Part shown: positions 1 to 11,554 of the stretch, in pieces
Numbering within the stretch: position 1 is the first letter of the stretch
Layout of the letters: the number at the start of each line of letters is the position of its first letter
Source of the DNA: Taxawa tesnikishii (nom. ined.)
Lineage: Eukaryota; Ascomycota; Dothideomycetes; Dothideales
Assembly (NCBI GenBank): GCA_030247885.1
Contig: JAPDRO010000009.1
Span: 1,168,082-1,232,081 of the forward strand
DNA: 64,000 nucleotides
Direction: 5' to 3'
The notes under the pieces: generated by a model
The model's input: the letters and a program-made list of their open reading frames with translations, nothing else
The model's database searches: none
Told to the model about the DNA's origin: nothing
Translations under genes and position numbers: made by a program

Positions 1-1
1 C

Positions 2-397
2 ATCGACCGCCTTATCCTCCAAAAGACATCCTCCGCCACCGAATCCGGCAACGCCAATACAAGCAGCGGCACCATGGCCTTCGTCGCACCATCCTCAAAG
101 GCTTTCTCATCCTTCAAAACACCCTCGTTGCTCCGTCGCGCCACCACCAATCTCTCGAAAGATTCCCAGTCGATGCCGCCGCCAGCACTTAATAGGGACA
201 ACTCGGCCGATTCAGGGGTCAGACGGGGTGGGAGCAAGAAAAGCAGTATCAACTACGCAGCCAGAGAGGCGGAGCGGAGAGCCGTGCTCGAGAGGGCTTC
301 GGAGCGGAAGCGCAGGGAGAATGTGGAGAGGATCAAGGGAATGAGGAAGAGTGGCGGGCTGGACATGTTGAAGGGGTTTGGGTCCGGATTTGAGTAG
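2..397 (+). CDS. mrc1: Mrc1-like DNA replication checkpoint mediator, C-terminal end (5' part outside window)
   Basis: An open frame enters at base 2 and ends at a TAG at 395-397, so only the last ~131 codons are present. The peptide starts with a short 'DRL' segment, has a phenylalanine-rich stretch followed by LLRRATTN, then a basic charged helix, and ends with MLKGFGSGFE. This resembles the C-terminus of fungal Mrc1/claspin proteins, which couple stalled replication forks to the checkpoint kinase. The internal ATG at 74 is not taken as the start because the frame is open upstream of it and the residues before it fit the same protein. The identification rests on recalled similarity of this tail only; the diagnostic Mrc1 region is outside the window. 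Confidence 0.55.
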   Translation: MDRLILQKTSSATESGNANTSSGTMAFVAPSSKAFSSFKTPSLLRRATTNLSKDSQSMPPPALNRDNSADSGVRRGGSKKSSINYAAREAERRAVLERASERKRRENVERIKGMRKSGGLDMLKGFGSGFE

Positions 398-642
398 TCT
401 CGCCAGATTGATGATAGAGTAACTTTTGGATTATCAAGGCATTGGCCGTCTACGTCTACACCTACATCTTAGCATTAGCGTAAGGTTGTCATGTGATTGG
501 ATTTCAGCAGTATTAATTGAGTGGACGGATCGGACTTCTACAAAAACAGCTATGGCGGAGGTGATCCCGACGCGGTTCTTTCACTTCGGAGTTGAGCCCG
601 CTCGGCGGAGGTACATCCGCAACAAAAAGCAAAACCGCAATA

Positions 643-1200
643 TTATACAACCAGTACAGCGATTTTGATTTGGCGGAAAGCAAATGAAGAGAAACTAACA
701 TCAGGTAAGCGTCGGGGGCGAGCCTGACCGTATACATAACGCTCTATCCACTCAGCAGTGGTGCGTGCTACAGACAGGTGGCCACTGAAGGAGATTAAAG
801 GGTTGAAGCCAACACGGATACGATCCCACAGTGAGGCCTTGGCTCGTATATGGAAACATTGTGGTGTGATTTTCGAGGTATAACCATCACCCTCCATAGA
901 CCGGCAATTGGTAGCTGATGCGAGAAAGAGGCCGGTACGGCTTGACCTTCTGGGAATACGCAGCCAATGCACGTCCGCGGTATAGGCGCCGGGAGACTTG
1001 CGGGATCGTTGAAGAGGCCTGAAGAACGGTGAGGGGGTTGATGTAGAAACGCCCATCCAGATGACGTTAACGAAGTCGGTGAGAGATGACCTTGCACAAG
1101 AGTCTCTAGCATGAGCAAACAGAAGCACAAGCACTGCGAGCACGACCACTACAAGCATGAGCTTGCCTTTACGATTGCATAAGCTCCCCTGTGCACACAT
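643..1200 (-). CDS. hypothetical protein with one N-terminal membrane segment
   Basis: Open frame of about 185 codons from an ATG at 1198-1200; a second ATG at 1156-1158 sits directly before the hydrophobic stretch. The only recognisable feature is one run of about 14 Val/Leu/Ala/Phe residues near the N-terminus, which could be a signal anchor. The rest has a balanced composition but no motif I know. It lies between the convergent Mrc1 end and the 3' end of the NmrA-like gene. It could be a chance frame; no intron signals or familiar domain support it. Confidence 0.25.
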   Translation of the reverse strand: MCAQGSLCNRKGKLMLVVVVLAVLVLLFAHARDSCARSSLTDFVNVIWMGVSTSTPSPFFRPLQRSRKSPGAYTADVHWLRIPRRSSRTGLFLASATNCRSMEGDGYTSKITPQCFHIRAKASLWDRIRVGFNPLISFSGHLSVARTTAEWIERYVYGQARPRRLPDVSFSSFAFRQIKIAVLVV

Positions 1201-1310
1201 GCTTGCCTCGCACGTCACGCGCCATCGTCCCGAAAATACAAGCAGTGAGAAGCGCAACAAGAACCGGGTGAATCGGTTTCCACACGCCCATACCGAACGT
1301 GAAAACCAAT

Positions 1311-2493
1311 CTACTTGGCCTGCTTCATGATCTTCTTGATCTCTTCGGGCATGTCCTCGTAAACAGGCTTCGCCTTTCCGGCAATCACATCCTTGAGGAA
1401 GTCCTCAAACTTGATCCCCTGCAGATCAGGATACAGGTCCTTGGTCGTCAGGTAGCCGAGATACTTTGCATATTCGGGGGTATTGTCGCCACGCGCGCCC
1501 CAGGAGTACTGGTATTCAGCTGCGACAGACTTCATCATGGCTGCGAAGTCGCCTGGATTGGTCTTGAGCTTCTCCTTAGACTCGGAGATGGTGGTTTGGA
1601 GTTCCTCTGCAGATGTCTACTCTCGTTGTCAGCCATGCGCGAGCTTTGCAGCCGGATGGAATTGATCCAGATCCGCAACGTACATATTTTCTTTCGAGAG
1701 TCTCGCCGCTCAGCTTCTCGAGGAGGTCGTATACTTGGTTCGGAGTCCACAGCTCGTCGTAGGCGAGCACGTACTTGTTGAGGGTACGCTCATCGTCGAT
1801 GATCTTCGCGATGTACTTGCCGATATCGCGCAGATCGGTGAGTGCAGACGGAGTATTGCCATCTTTAATGAGCGTGCTCATCGGCGCTGCCATGTAGTCG
1901 ATTTTACCAGATGGCAGGGCTGGAAAAGCGATCTGGTACCACCAGCCGACGTCTACGATGGTGTAGGGGAGGTACAGCTTCTTGATGTGGTTGTAGACTT
2001 CTTCTTTCTGAGATGGTATTAGCGGGATATCTGTCAAGGTGAAGAAACACGGCACTCACCACGTCCCGCAGCCACATGATGCCGCCTGGTGGAGCAACAG
2101 TGATGAAGCCGCATGGCAGAAATCGCTTCACGCCAGCCTTCTTCGCCGCGGTGGCCAGTGGAATCTGGTCGAGTTGGTTGTGCGGGCCGATTGCCGAGAC
2201 GACAACATCCACATCGGTGAGGACCTTGACGAGCTCGTCTTCCGGGCCAGTGAAGTCGGCAGGTACGATGTCGACGCCACGCTCCTTGAGAGCCACGTTG
2301 CCTTTTTGGAGACGGACGAGGGACGGACAAGCGCCATGATGGACTGTCATGAGCTGTAAATCTTGTATTCTGCGACTGATAAAACGTCAACTGCAGCGAT
2401 ACGTACGAGGTTGCCAGCTTCAAGCAGGCCGTTCATGATGGATTCGCCGGTTTGCCCTGCACCGCCGACAACCGCCACTTTCGTTGGTGCCAT
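1311..2493 (-). CDS. NmrA-like / isoflavone-reductase-type NAD(P)-binding protein
   Basis: Four exons on the minus strand: 2493-2407, 2353-2060, 2007-1684 and 1616-1311. They are joined by GTACGT, GTGAGT and GTACGT donors and keep one frame of about 336 residues. The N-terminus has the Rossmann glycine motif VVGGAGQTG (residues 8-16). It is followed by a VxAIGPHNQ segment, the PADF turn after the second strand, KRFLPCGF around the active-site strand, and the VGWWYQI motif typical of the PCBER/isoflavone-reductase-like branch of the NmrA family. Members are cytosolic short-chain-reductase relatives that act as redox sensors or reduce phenylpropanoid-like substrates; the substrate cannot be read from sequence. 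No frame breaks were found. Confidence 0.85.
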
Positions 2494-3087
2494 GTTTGAG
2501 GAAGAACGTTGTTCAAAGAGCAGCAAGATGGTTGTATGTAAAAGATGGAACGACTTAGCTGAAGAAATGCAGAGGACCGGGTATCTGTATAGGAAGGAGA
2601 GAGCTCCTGACCCTAAACATTCGGAACGACTTTGCTTCCGCTGCTCGAACGGGTAGATCAATTTCCCAATCCCGAGTATTCGGTGCTATGTGGGATGCCT
2701 CAAGGTCACTGAGCTTGTGCTGGCGGAGGGATGTCATTACAGAATGTCTCCGCTGTTGCTCCACCGGCAGTTGCGGATTTCCCACAATCGGAAACTTGCT
2801 GACTAATGCCTTTTGTACAGGATCAACCACATTTCCATCAGGACTATACGAGACTACATATAGCTAAATGTGCGGGTACTTGGTCCAAAGAGCAACGACA
2901 TCCAAGAGCAAAAGTCTTATTGGGCCAGTGACGGATCGGATTATCCAAGTATGTTTTAATCGGCAACGCTTGGTGATACTGTACATGAAAACATCGCTTT
3001 CGCAACAGCAGATTGTGCTGTTGCTCCAGTGAGAATGGCAGCTTCGCAATCGTACACCAGAAAGCTTGTGGTCCTTCAACCCTCTCC
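2494..3087. other. intergenic, upstream of the NmrA-like gene
   Basis: No convincing gene. Frames here on either strand lack recognisable content and overlap each other. It should hold the promoter of the NmrA-like gene and the 3' end of the complex I assembly-factor transcript. Confidence 0.5.
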
Positions 3088-3829
3088 TCACCTTCTCCTA
3101 GCCGCCACGCCGGGAGACCAAGACTCTGGCTGCCAGTTCTCACCCGGTGTGCCCGTCTGCTGCTTCGGTCCCCAAGGCGCATCCCCTTCTCCCTCGTCTT
3201 GCCCTTGAACCTTCCTTCGGTAGTAGGCCTTCCTTCGCTTGCTCTCTGCACCTCAGGCGGGTCCGCCACGGCATTCTGGACGCCTTCGTGCTCGGTAGGC
3301 TCTGTCTGCGGAGCGTATCCAGCCGGATCTTTGACGCCGATTGCGGGCTGCGGTTGTTGCTTGTCAGGTGAGTCGAGGAACGAAGGTGCGCTGTTCCAGC
3401 GCTCGTCGGCTCTGGCTGCGAGGACCTGCATGCGCTCTTGCCGGGCTACGTCAAGCTGTTGTTCTTGTATCGATGGAGCGTCTTGCCGGGTGTGACGAAG
3501 CCACTGGTGCCACTGCGCTGTGGCGGACGGTGAGCTTTGCTGTGTTGAGTGCTGGATAGGTGGTCCTTACGTGAAATCTTTACATCGGCGTAATGGGCTC
3601 GGGAGCTGTATTTTACTATTCTACGAAATCGGTTCGCGTTCAAGCGGTCCTTGAATTCCCAGAAGGTGTTGCCGGCCAGATCAGCGCCTATGTGATTGTC
3701 TGTTCAGCGATGACTCGTTGATGGCCGACCGATACTGGCAAGCATACCGACGAGAAACTGCCTCCTCCATGGGAGCTTCAGACTCTTCCATCTGAGCCAC
3801 AATCGCTTGATGATGCCCGGTGCCGACAT
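3088..3829 (-). CDS. complex I assembly factor NDUFAF2 / N7BML (NDUFA12-superfamily), frame broken by one base
   Basis: Three exons: 3829-3748, 3687-3571 and 3517-3088. Exon 1 begins MSAPGIIKRLW with the WRRQFLVG segment. Exon 2 holds GNTFWEF and RRIVKYSSRAHY. Exon 3 begins with the QWHQWLRHTR motif and continues with LDSPDKQQPQP. These are hallmarks of the mimitin/NDUFAF2 branch of the NDUFA12 family, a mitochondrial chaperone for NADH dehydrogenase assembly. The frame runs well to a G4 run (+ strand CCCC at 3183-3186), where one base is missing. In the next frame the sequence continues as a typical tail with NWQPESWSPGV and stops at 3090-3088. Read as ~209 residues. One-base homopolymer loss is the simplest explanation, because homology continues with no gap. 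The gene is divergent from the calponin gene. Confidence 0.85.
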
Positions 3830-4158
3830 GTTGGAGTAGCGTTGTTGATGGTTGCCATCTTCGCCGTTGCTGTGCGCAATGACTTGGTCGACGCCGGGGC
3901 AAATGTCGCCGTGACGTCGACTCGCGAGCCCTCAAAACAGTCTTGGCACCAATCTCTAGCGGGGCAGCCCAATACCGGTTACCAATTCCCCAGGGCTACC
4001 CAGCACACATAAACACATACATACATCCTTGGAACAGATCGCCTTCTCCCTCTTTTCTGATTACTTGGCCACTCATCGCCATCTGTATCAGAGCGCTGCT
4101 GACCCGGATTGCGCTGTAGAGCATCAATATACGGCACTGGCTGACGCAGCATACCAAG
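3830..4158. promoter_or_regulatory. shared divergent promoter region
   Basis: The 329 bases separate the start codons of the complex I factor (minus strand) and the calponin-homology gene (plus strand), so both promoters must lie here or in the first transcribed bases. I see no specific operator or TATA element I would defend. Confidence 0.45.
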
Positions 4159-6251
4159 ATGGCATCCGTGTCTTCCCTGGACCAGGACATGCGTAACCTG
4201 CGCCTCTCGAGGTATACGCCGCAGGCCGCTAGCGAGGTCCGAACATGGATCGAGGACACACTCGGTGAGGAACTGCCACCAGGCGACCTGCTGGATGCAC
4301 TCAAAGACGGCGTTGCATTGTGCAGGTAGGTTCCTCGACTTGGAGCACCGCCTCACCTGAAACACTGCTGACGCGTCTTCCAGACTGGCGAACCTAGCTC
4401 TGCCTCCACCAGGTGTCAAGTTCAAGAAATCGGCCATGCCTTTCATCCAGATGGAGAATATCTCGCACTTCCTACGGGCTTGCGAGTCACCGCCGCTTAA
4501 CATGCCAGCGCACGATCGCTTCCTGACAGTGGATTTATACGAAGCCAAAGACCCGGCTCAGGTCATCCAATGTATCGGCGCATTCAGCAGAGTCGCCAAC
4601 GCTGCAGATCCCTCCCGGTTTCCTACCACTATTGGTCCGAAACGGGTAGGAGCGTCGAGTCCCTCAACAACCGGTTATAACCCCACAAGGAATGGAGGCG
4701 CATTCCGAAACAACTCAAGCTACAATTCTCCAAAACCTTCAGCAGCGCTGCCTTCAGCCAGAGCTCTGAGTCCAACAACTACCGGCGGTTCAACAGGTTC
4801 ATCTGGACTCAAGTCGCCCGTAGGTTCAGTAAGCAGTTGGAGCAAGAAAGGCGATGAAGGAGTAACAAGCCCCGCGTGGAACATTGCCCAGTACGGATAC
4901 ATGGGTGGTGCAAGTCAGGGCAACCAGGGTATCGCGTTCGGGGCAAGAAGACAAATCACAACCGCCGCGCCACACGTGCCCAATGCTGCAGAGAAAGAGC
5001 GTAGGCGACGCGAGAAGGAGGCAGAAGACGAGCGCTTGAGGATCCAAGCAGATGAGGCTGAGGAGAAGAGACGGGTCGAGCGTGAAGCAGAAGAAGAGCG
5101 TCAGAGAGTCGAAGAAGAACAAAGATGGGAGGAGGAGTCACGGCGAACACGCGAGCAAGAGAAGAAGCGACTCGAGGAGCAGAAGCGGCAATGGGAGGAG
5201 CAGGAGCGGAGGTGGCAAGCGGATGAAGAGGCGAGGTTGAAGGAGGAGGCCGAGATGCAACGCAAGATGGAAACAAAGTCACCGCGATCGAGGGCGACAA
5301 GTGATGCCAGACTGAAGGGTCAGTTTTTGAGTCAGTATCAGGCAGAAGAAGCCGCGTCTGGACGTGGTGCGGATGGATCAGCAGACACGCCGGAACGTGC
5401 CAGGGTTCGCGAGCTTGAAAAGCAACTCGAAGAGGCCAGGGAGCGCGAGCGGCAGTATATGATGGAGCGCGAGGAGCGCATGAGGCAGGAGAACGACCGC
5501 TCGCATCCTCAACTGGCAAACCTGCCGGACCGCACACCAAGGCCACCTTCGCCGAAAGACAGTGAAGTTTCGTGGGCGCCTGACGAACGTGAGTATCTTC
5601 GTACCGAGTGGAGGAACAACAACCAGGCAACGCCATCCCGAGGGCCATTCGGTTCTGCGCGACCCCTGCCTACCCCTGGCTCAGGCACGATAAAGGCTCC
5701 TTCTCTACCCACTCGACCATTGCCTGAGTCAGGCCCGCCCCTTCGCTGCCATCCCGTCCACTGCCGCAAACAGAGCCAACGGAAGCTCCGGCGACAAGGC
5801 CACTACCAGACCCGTCGGAATACCAACCCGCACCGCAGGCGCCAAACCGTACCGATCGCTTCCTTGCCAACAACCCGGCGCCAACGGCAGCAAAGCCCCG
5901 GGCGCATCAGCCCGCCGAAATGGGCTTCACCTCGTCTCTGGAAGAGCAGAACGACCGGGACAGACGCATCGCTTCGCAGCAGAAGACAAAAGCAGGCGGG
6001 TGGGCATCCAAGTCCCTACTGGAGAGGGAAATGGAGCGCGAGCGTGAGCGCCAGCGCGAGTGGGAGGCCGGCCAGCAGGCTACCGTGAACGCGGCAAGGG
6101 ACCTCAAAGAGGGTACTGGCGAGGGCCAGAGTTGGGACGTCAATCAGTATGGGTTCATAGGTGGTGATAACCAGGGCAGGGGAGTAGCTCGGGCAGTGGG
6201 ATTGCGTTTGGGGGCAGGAGACAGATCATCGGACCCAGGCCGCCTAGATAG
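4159..6251 (+). CDS. calponin-homology protein with coiled coil and two calponin repeats; two one-base frame breaks
   Basis: Exon 1 is 4159-4325 and exon 2 starts at 4384 (intron 4326-4383, GTAGGT...CAG). Residues ~25-140 form a type-3 CH domain of the transgelin/Scp1 kind (VRTWIEDTLGEELP, DLLDALKDGVALCRL, FIQMENISHFL). A first calponin repeat (NIAQYGYMGG...GIAFGARRQI) sits near residue 225. A long charged Glu/Arg coiled coil (~240-360) and a Pro/Ser linker follow. The frame shifts at C4 (5738-5741); the next frame carries KTKAGGWASKSLL and a second coiled segment. It shifts again at G4 (6179-6182), after which a second calponin repeat ending GIAFGGRRQI closes the protein at TAG 6249-6251. 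Each shift is repaired by one extra C or G. The likely role is actin binding and bundling. Confidence 0.82.
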
Positions 6252-6994
6252 ATGGAGTGAGTAGAGAGGTAGGACCGAGAAATATGGATGCAAATATCGA
6301 ACACCGTTGCCGAGTGTCGTATCCGGCCACAAACAACCGTTGAGGCGCGAGCAGATCTGATGGGATCTTCACTACAAGCCCCAAGGCATCCCATCAAATC
6401 TGCACCTAGTGAATTTCGGGACCGAATACGACAGCTGCCGCTGTACCTGTCCTGAGCATTCATCTCATGTGTTCCGATTCGATGCGATTCGATCCGAGCG
6501 TGTGGCAGCGGCTGACACGAACGAGCAGCTGCGCGCCTGCCCACCTGCCTGCTGCAGATGTACGAGTGCAGCGCATCACCAACGCGTCGATTCCGTGTGA
6601 AGGATGTCGTGTCTTTGATGGCGCATGACGCACGACCTCGGCGGTTCTGCTGCAAGCCGCGAGCCTTGCGGATTTCAGTTGGGCAGCCTTTTTCACATGA
6701 TCCCTCACCGTACCGTACCGTACGGCTAGCCGCCTAACCGTACATATCCTACCACTGTTGTCCTGCAATAAACTTTCTCTCCTACAATATACTCTGTTTA
6801 ATGGACTCCCGCTTGTCTACTTATATCCGCTGCTTTGCTTCTTCTTCTTCTTCTCCTCCTCTGCAATAACCCTCAGTCAGGTACAACCAACACTTACAGC
6901 CGAAGCGCATACAAGCCAGTAATCGCATACACAGCATATCAGATACTCAGCTCTTCAAGAGAAAACACAGCGCTGAAAGGGCGCAACCAGCAAC
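6252..6994. promoter_or_regulatory. intergenic with CT-rich tract before the IFRD gene
   Basis: No supported gene. A pyrimidine tract of CTT/CCT units at 6835-6863 lies about 130 bases upstream of the IFRD start codon. CT-rich tracts in this position are common in filamentous fungal promoters near the transcription start. Confidence 0.45.
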
Positions 6995-8531
6995 ATGCAC
7001 GATCTTCGCAAACAAGTTTTGCTCGAGAGTGGCAAGACTGTCTCCCGCAAGGCCCGATCAAAGCAGGCCTCGGGCGTCACTTCCCAGAATGGCTCTCCGT
7101 CTGGATCCCGCAACGCATCGAGGGCGGCGAGCCGTAACGCTTCGGACGATGAAGACGAGTTCAGCGACGGTACAGAATGGAGGTACGATCAAAATTTGCT
7201 TGCTACTGACGAGCCCCAGCCGTGCTTCGATTGCCTCTGTCTAGATGAATCTTGCTTTGGCCTTCCCAGCCGCATCCAAGTCAGACGGAACAAGTGCGGG
7301 CCTTTTATAGAGGAGCAAGATTACCATACGAACCATCCTCTTGAGCGCCTGTGCCAAACTTGCTTTCCGAAACAAGTCTGACGAACCTCTCAGTACAAAT
7401 TCCATCGACGAAATGATTGCCTCTGACGATGTCGACGCGCCCCCGGACGTCTGGCATTCGGATCTGGACACACGTATCACCAACCTCGTCGACCGAAAGA
7501 GGAGCAACGACGAGTCCAGACAAGCGAACCTCGCGAGAATAGTGTACCTCCTCACGGTGCATTATGCGCAACAACAGATCCAGCCCAGGTTGGGCGATCT
7601 TCTACCCTCACTGCTGAAGAGTGTGAAAGGCGGTACGACTGAGCACGAGATTATCCTAGCCCTCAAAGCGCTGGCGCTTGTGGTGATTACGGACCCTTCC
7701 GACACCATCTACGATGCCGTCTCGCAACCCATCAAGCTCATCGTCACCGATTCACACCACATGAAGGCCAAGGTCGCTGCCATTCACGCCTTGGGAGTGG
7801 TCACCTTCTACGGCGGTGCCAGTGAGGACGAAACGCAAAACATCATGGACCTGTTACTGGAGATCATTGAGTCCGACGGACAGTCGATCGAAGCTGGTGA
7901 TGACGGCGACGTTGTCACCTCATCACTTGAAGAGTGGGGATTCCTGGCGACACAGATGGAGGACATGGAGGACACATCCGAAGAACCCATGGAGGCATTT
8001 GTGGAACAGCTCGAGGCATCGCACACATCGGTCCAAGTGGCCGCGGGCGAGAACATCGCCCTGCTGTTCGAGAAAAGCTACACGGAGCGCGAAGACGACG
8101 AGGAGCTCGAGTCCCATGAACCGGACTCGGAAGAAGAGGACGACCCGAACATGGTCAAGCGGTACACCGTATGGCGGCGCGAAGACCAGCTCAAGCACAC
8201 TCTGCGCGACCTGGCCAAGATGAGTTCGAAGCGGTTGTCGAAGAAGGACAAGAAGTCGCTACACACAAACTTTGCCGACATACTCAATTCGGTCGAGCAT
8301 CCGACGCGCGGACCGCGCTATAGTAACGCCATCAACGAGGAAACGGGCAAGGCGTACGGCTCCCGCATGACTGTCGCTCTCGGCGCCGGCAGCCAGATGG
8401 TCATCGACAAGTGGTGGAAGCTGCACAGACTGCAGGCACTCAAGAGGGTACTGCAGAGCGGCTTTCTTATCCATTATGAGCTGAACGAGCTGGTGTTTGA
8501 TTCGCTCCCGGTCATGCTAGAGAGGGATTGA
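6995..8531 (+). CDS. IFRD (interferon-related developmental regulator) family protein
   Basis: Exon 1 6995-7182, intron 7183-7393 (GTACGA...CTCAG), exon 2 7394-8531; about 441 residues. The N-terminus is basic and Ser-rich with a Lys/Arg patch, then an acidic DDEDEFSD stretch. Exon 2 opens with STNSIDEM. The body is a helical ARM-like repeat region (DLLPSLLKSVKGG, ALKALALVVIT, VAAIHALGVVTF, IMDLLLEII), which is the IFRD domain. The C-terminus holds the conserved IFRD end with WWKLHRLQALKRVL. Family members act as transcriptional co-regulators or in translation-linked stress control. No frame breaks. The acceptor was chosen because it keeps AGT (Ser) across the junction and restores the family spacing. 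Confidence 0.85.
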
Positions 8532-9254
8532 GTGCTGGCACAACTGTGTAGTTTTCGAGGTACGCGACCAGAACATAAACTAGGTGGAGGCAAGAGATAT
8601 CCATGTTGGAACGACGAATGCATTATGAGTGTTCTTTTTCCTGTTTTCTTCTTTTCGCCAAGATGATTTCTTCTGCGGGTGGGATATGACAGTGACCTTC
8701 GACAGTATATAATATCACGCGTCCAGGAAGTGACATGGTAACCGGACTTGAGAGGGCTGTCCGAGACATCGAATCATCAGCGTGGTAACCTATACATGTT
8801 CACCACGTGAGCACTGATTGCGTACACAATGACAACACGATGCGTAGCCTGTACACAAATCCCGCTCTATGCGTGCTGCCTGCGAATACATATCACGCTT
8901 CACACCCGCCGTTGACCATGAACGATGTACAGAATTGCATGGCACCGGAAGCAAGGCTTCCAGGTGTGTTAGGGATTTGGAGGTAAGGAGCAAAGCTCTT
9001 GTAGTAAATGGACAGATTTCCGAATCCATCTAACACACGGTTGAACGGCACGAGAGGGAAACTAAGGACCGAAAAAATTTCACTGCCGTTGCGGTGTTGA
9101 TTATCAATCCGTTAAAGGAACGATCTTGGTGGTATCTTAAGGAAAGAGTAAAGGCCTCTTTGTGGTATCTTATCAAGGAAAGCAGAGGCAGCCAATGATC
9201 CGCATCAGAGTAAACAGGCCAAGAAAAGAGAAAAGAAAAAAAAGGCATTGATGA
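8532..9254. other. intergenic between convergent IFRD and ORM genes
   Basis: Both flanking genes end here, so the interval holds two 3' untranslated regions and terminators. I see no gene or strong repeat. Confidence 0.5.
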
Positions 9255-9938
9255 CTAGCTGTCATCGGGATCCGGGTTGAACAGCGCTATGCGCATGCGA
9301 TGCAGCTATTCATCAATCAGTCAACGTTGGTCCGGATACAACTGTGGGATTCCCTTACCGCAGGCAATTTGGGTACCACCACCGCCAGCGTGGCCATGAA
9401 GTTGATCATGAAGTAAACGAGGTCGTAGTGCGTGTAGTGTGTGCTGGTCAGGAACAAAAGGATGGGTACGGTGAGCAGGAACTTCTTCGCCGGGGTGTAC
9501 TGATCGCCGCTATCGATCTGCTCCCACATGTTCAGGTTGTCGTAGGCTCCCGAGTTGAACTCGAACGGCACGCCGCGCACCCAGTGGAACATGAGGAATG
9601 AGCCGGCCATGTACGACAGGTTCGTCAGCGTCCACGAGGTTTCTTGCGAGATGTTGGGGACGATGTCGAAGATGATTTTGAGGAGTGCGATGCACACGAA
9701 ATGGATCACCCAGGCACCTATATAGACGCATCCTGTATCAGCAAATCGTTGTCTCCGCCCGGCTTTTCTCGAATATCTGGATATGTAGGGGATGCAGCAT
9801 ACCCTTCGCGTTCACCCACTGCGAGTTCGAGTTCGGCATGGCCATCTGATCGCTCATCTGCTCCAGCGACTCCGGCGGCTCGGTGTACATCAAACTGCTA
9901 GACCTTCGCCTCCTCTTGTGTTCTTTGCTCGAGTTCAT
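9255..9938 (-). CDS. ORM family protein, ER regulator of sphingolipid synthesis
   Basis: Three exons: 9938-9803, 9717-9359 and 9305-9255, about 181 residues. The N-terminus has the Arg/Ser-rich RRRRSSSLMY segment that in yeast Orm proteins is phosphorylated, then NAKGAWVIHF. Four hydrophobic segments follow, including ETSWTLTNLSYMAGSF and FLMFHWVRGVPFEF, then GAYDNLNMWEQID and HYTHYDLVYFMINF. The last exon supplies LHRMRIALFNPDPDDS. ORM/ORMDL proteins bind serine palmitoyltransferase in the ER membrane and restrain sphingolipid synthesis. Exon ends have clear GTATGC and GTAAGG donors and TAG acceptors, and the frame is intact. Confidence 0.92.
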
Positions 9939-10652
9939 GGCGTCTGCAGAGTGTAGTCGTAGATGAGGCGGCCGGTTGACGTCGGGACTAAAGGTCAACC
10001 CTGTCGGTTGGAGGAGTATTGGAGACAGTTTGGCGGTATTGGCTCAGCGAAGCCTGAGATCAAGTGTAAGACACCGGGTGTGTAGGCGCCTTGCAGGAGT
10101 AACGACGGGCAGTGGCAGCAGTGGCCAGCAGTGGTAGCAATTATAACAGTTCCTTGAGTGAGGCGTAGGGTGAGAAATTTCCGACCGTTGGCGGTAACGT
10201 GCCCTGCAAGAGTAACGATCCGAGGGCGGATTGATCGATATTGTCTCCCGTCTTTGCTTTCTTCAAGAAGAGGAAGGGATATGACTGGCAGTTTTACAGG
10301 GGTCGGAACAAGATGGTACGGCGTTTGTGTTTGTTAATGACACGAGGTGCAGCATGACCATCGGAAATAGAAAGCCCCAGGCACAGGGTCCCGCCCAGCC
10401 AAGCCCTGGCCCGAAAGCCTAATTACCGGCTCATGCCGCCTGTGAATCTTCTTCACCTCATGTGCTCGAAACACCAGCATCTCGAAATACGTCTGACATG
10501 TTCAACTGGCCTTCTGTTCTACTGTTCGGGAACGTTTCCTGGTGTGTGTCGTCCGAACCTTACCGGACCCTACACCCGACTTTTCGCCTGCTCTCTCGTT
10601 CTAGTCGTCCTAAAAATTTCCCATGACTGGATTTGAGCCCTCATACACTCTC
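9939..10652. other. intergenic, upstream of the ORM gene
   Basis: No supported gene. It contains the ORM promoter. A short G/A-rich run and repeated GCAGTGG units at about 10110-10135 are the only texture I noticed. Confidence 0.4.
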
Positions 10653-11014
10653 CTACTTTCTGTGGAACAAGTCTGCCCCAACCTCGGAAAAGAAGCCTTC
10701 GAAGAAACCAGCAACCTCAGCCTCCGGGAGAGTGGTGTAGACGAACAGCGCTGCGAAGAACGCAGGATTGATGTAATGACCCAATCCAGGAAGAAGTCCT
10801 TGGAAACGGTTGTAACTGTGTAGTCTGAAGGGACAGAAGACCAACACGCGCGCGCCTTGTTTTCGACAAGCGGCCGCCGGAGTTTTGCTACTCGGCAAAT
10901 CCGAAAGTGGATCATTTGCCGTTACTGCGGGCTCTAGATGTTTGTACTTTGACATAGCATGAGAGTTGCTTGGCCTATAATGGCAACAATAACTAGAACG
11001 GTAAACGTGGTCAT
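10653..11014 (-). CDS. putative small membrane or secreted protein, possible one-base frame break
   Basis: An ATG at 11012-11014 opens a 20-residue hydrophobic N-terminus (MTTFTVLVIVAIIGQATLML), then the frame stops. In the next frame, overlapping at an ATGTCAAAG, about 100 codons continue to a stop at 10653 with a hydrophobic GLLPGLGHYINPAFF segment and an FFEGFF segment. One missing base near 10955-10965 would join them into ~120 residues. Neither part resembles a family I know. It is one of several small minus-strand ORFs with N-terminal membrane segments in this part of the window. Confidence 0.3.
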
Positions 11015-11436
11015 TTTGAGCCTATATACATGTACATACCACGTGTGATCGTTAAGATATTCAATGTTGGAAGTATCTATAGAGCCATGCAAGACTTCCA
11101 GACTTTGATTTACATTTGGATTCCGCCCAGTAGAAATAGCGACACAGAGAGGATATGGATGCCTGTCCTTGTTCGTGGGCCGAATGAACGGCCCCTCAAT
11201 CTTACTGGACGCTGTGCTGCGGCCGCTAAAGCCTTGCATACTGTCAATAGGCCGCTTCCCCGGCGTCGCGACTCCCCGCCATGGTAGCAGAACGAAACAG
11301 ACAAAAGCCTACCTTGCACATCATCTTGCCGCTCCTGCATTTCAATTCAGACTTTCTGGACTCTGTGCTTCTTCTCTTCATTCTCTTTTCTTGCATAGTC
11401 ACCTGGGACACATTCATTCCGAACATCCGTAATAAC

Positions 11437-11554
11437 ATGAAAGTCGACACGGTCCTGCAGTTCATCTCCGCGATCTTTGCTATTGTAGCAACGTAGGCCT
11501 TGATACCATATCTACAAGAACGGTATAGAGAGTGGAAACAGCGAAGGGCCGACG
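11437..11554 (+). CDS. putative small membrane-anchored protein, first exon, with in-frame TAG
   Basis: ATG at 11437 opens a hydrophobic segment (VLQFISAIFAIVAT) followed in the same frame, after a TAG at 11494-11496, by a charged amphipathic helix (PYLQERYREWKQRRADG). The frame then reaches a GTAATT donor at 11555; a CAG acceptor lies about 55 bases on, but I could not choose between two downstream frames. The arrangement looks like a single-pass protein with a cytosolic helix. The stop may be a C-to-T change of CAG or a base-calling error. Function unknown. Confidence 0.25.

Noticed and set aside
3013-3495. 160-codon plus-strand frame
   Set aside because: It is antisense to exon 3 of the complex I assembly factor, whose frame is supported by family motifs.
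4956-5648. 230-codon minus-strand frame
   Set aside because: Antisense shadow of the charged coiled coil of the calponin-homology gene.
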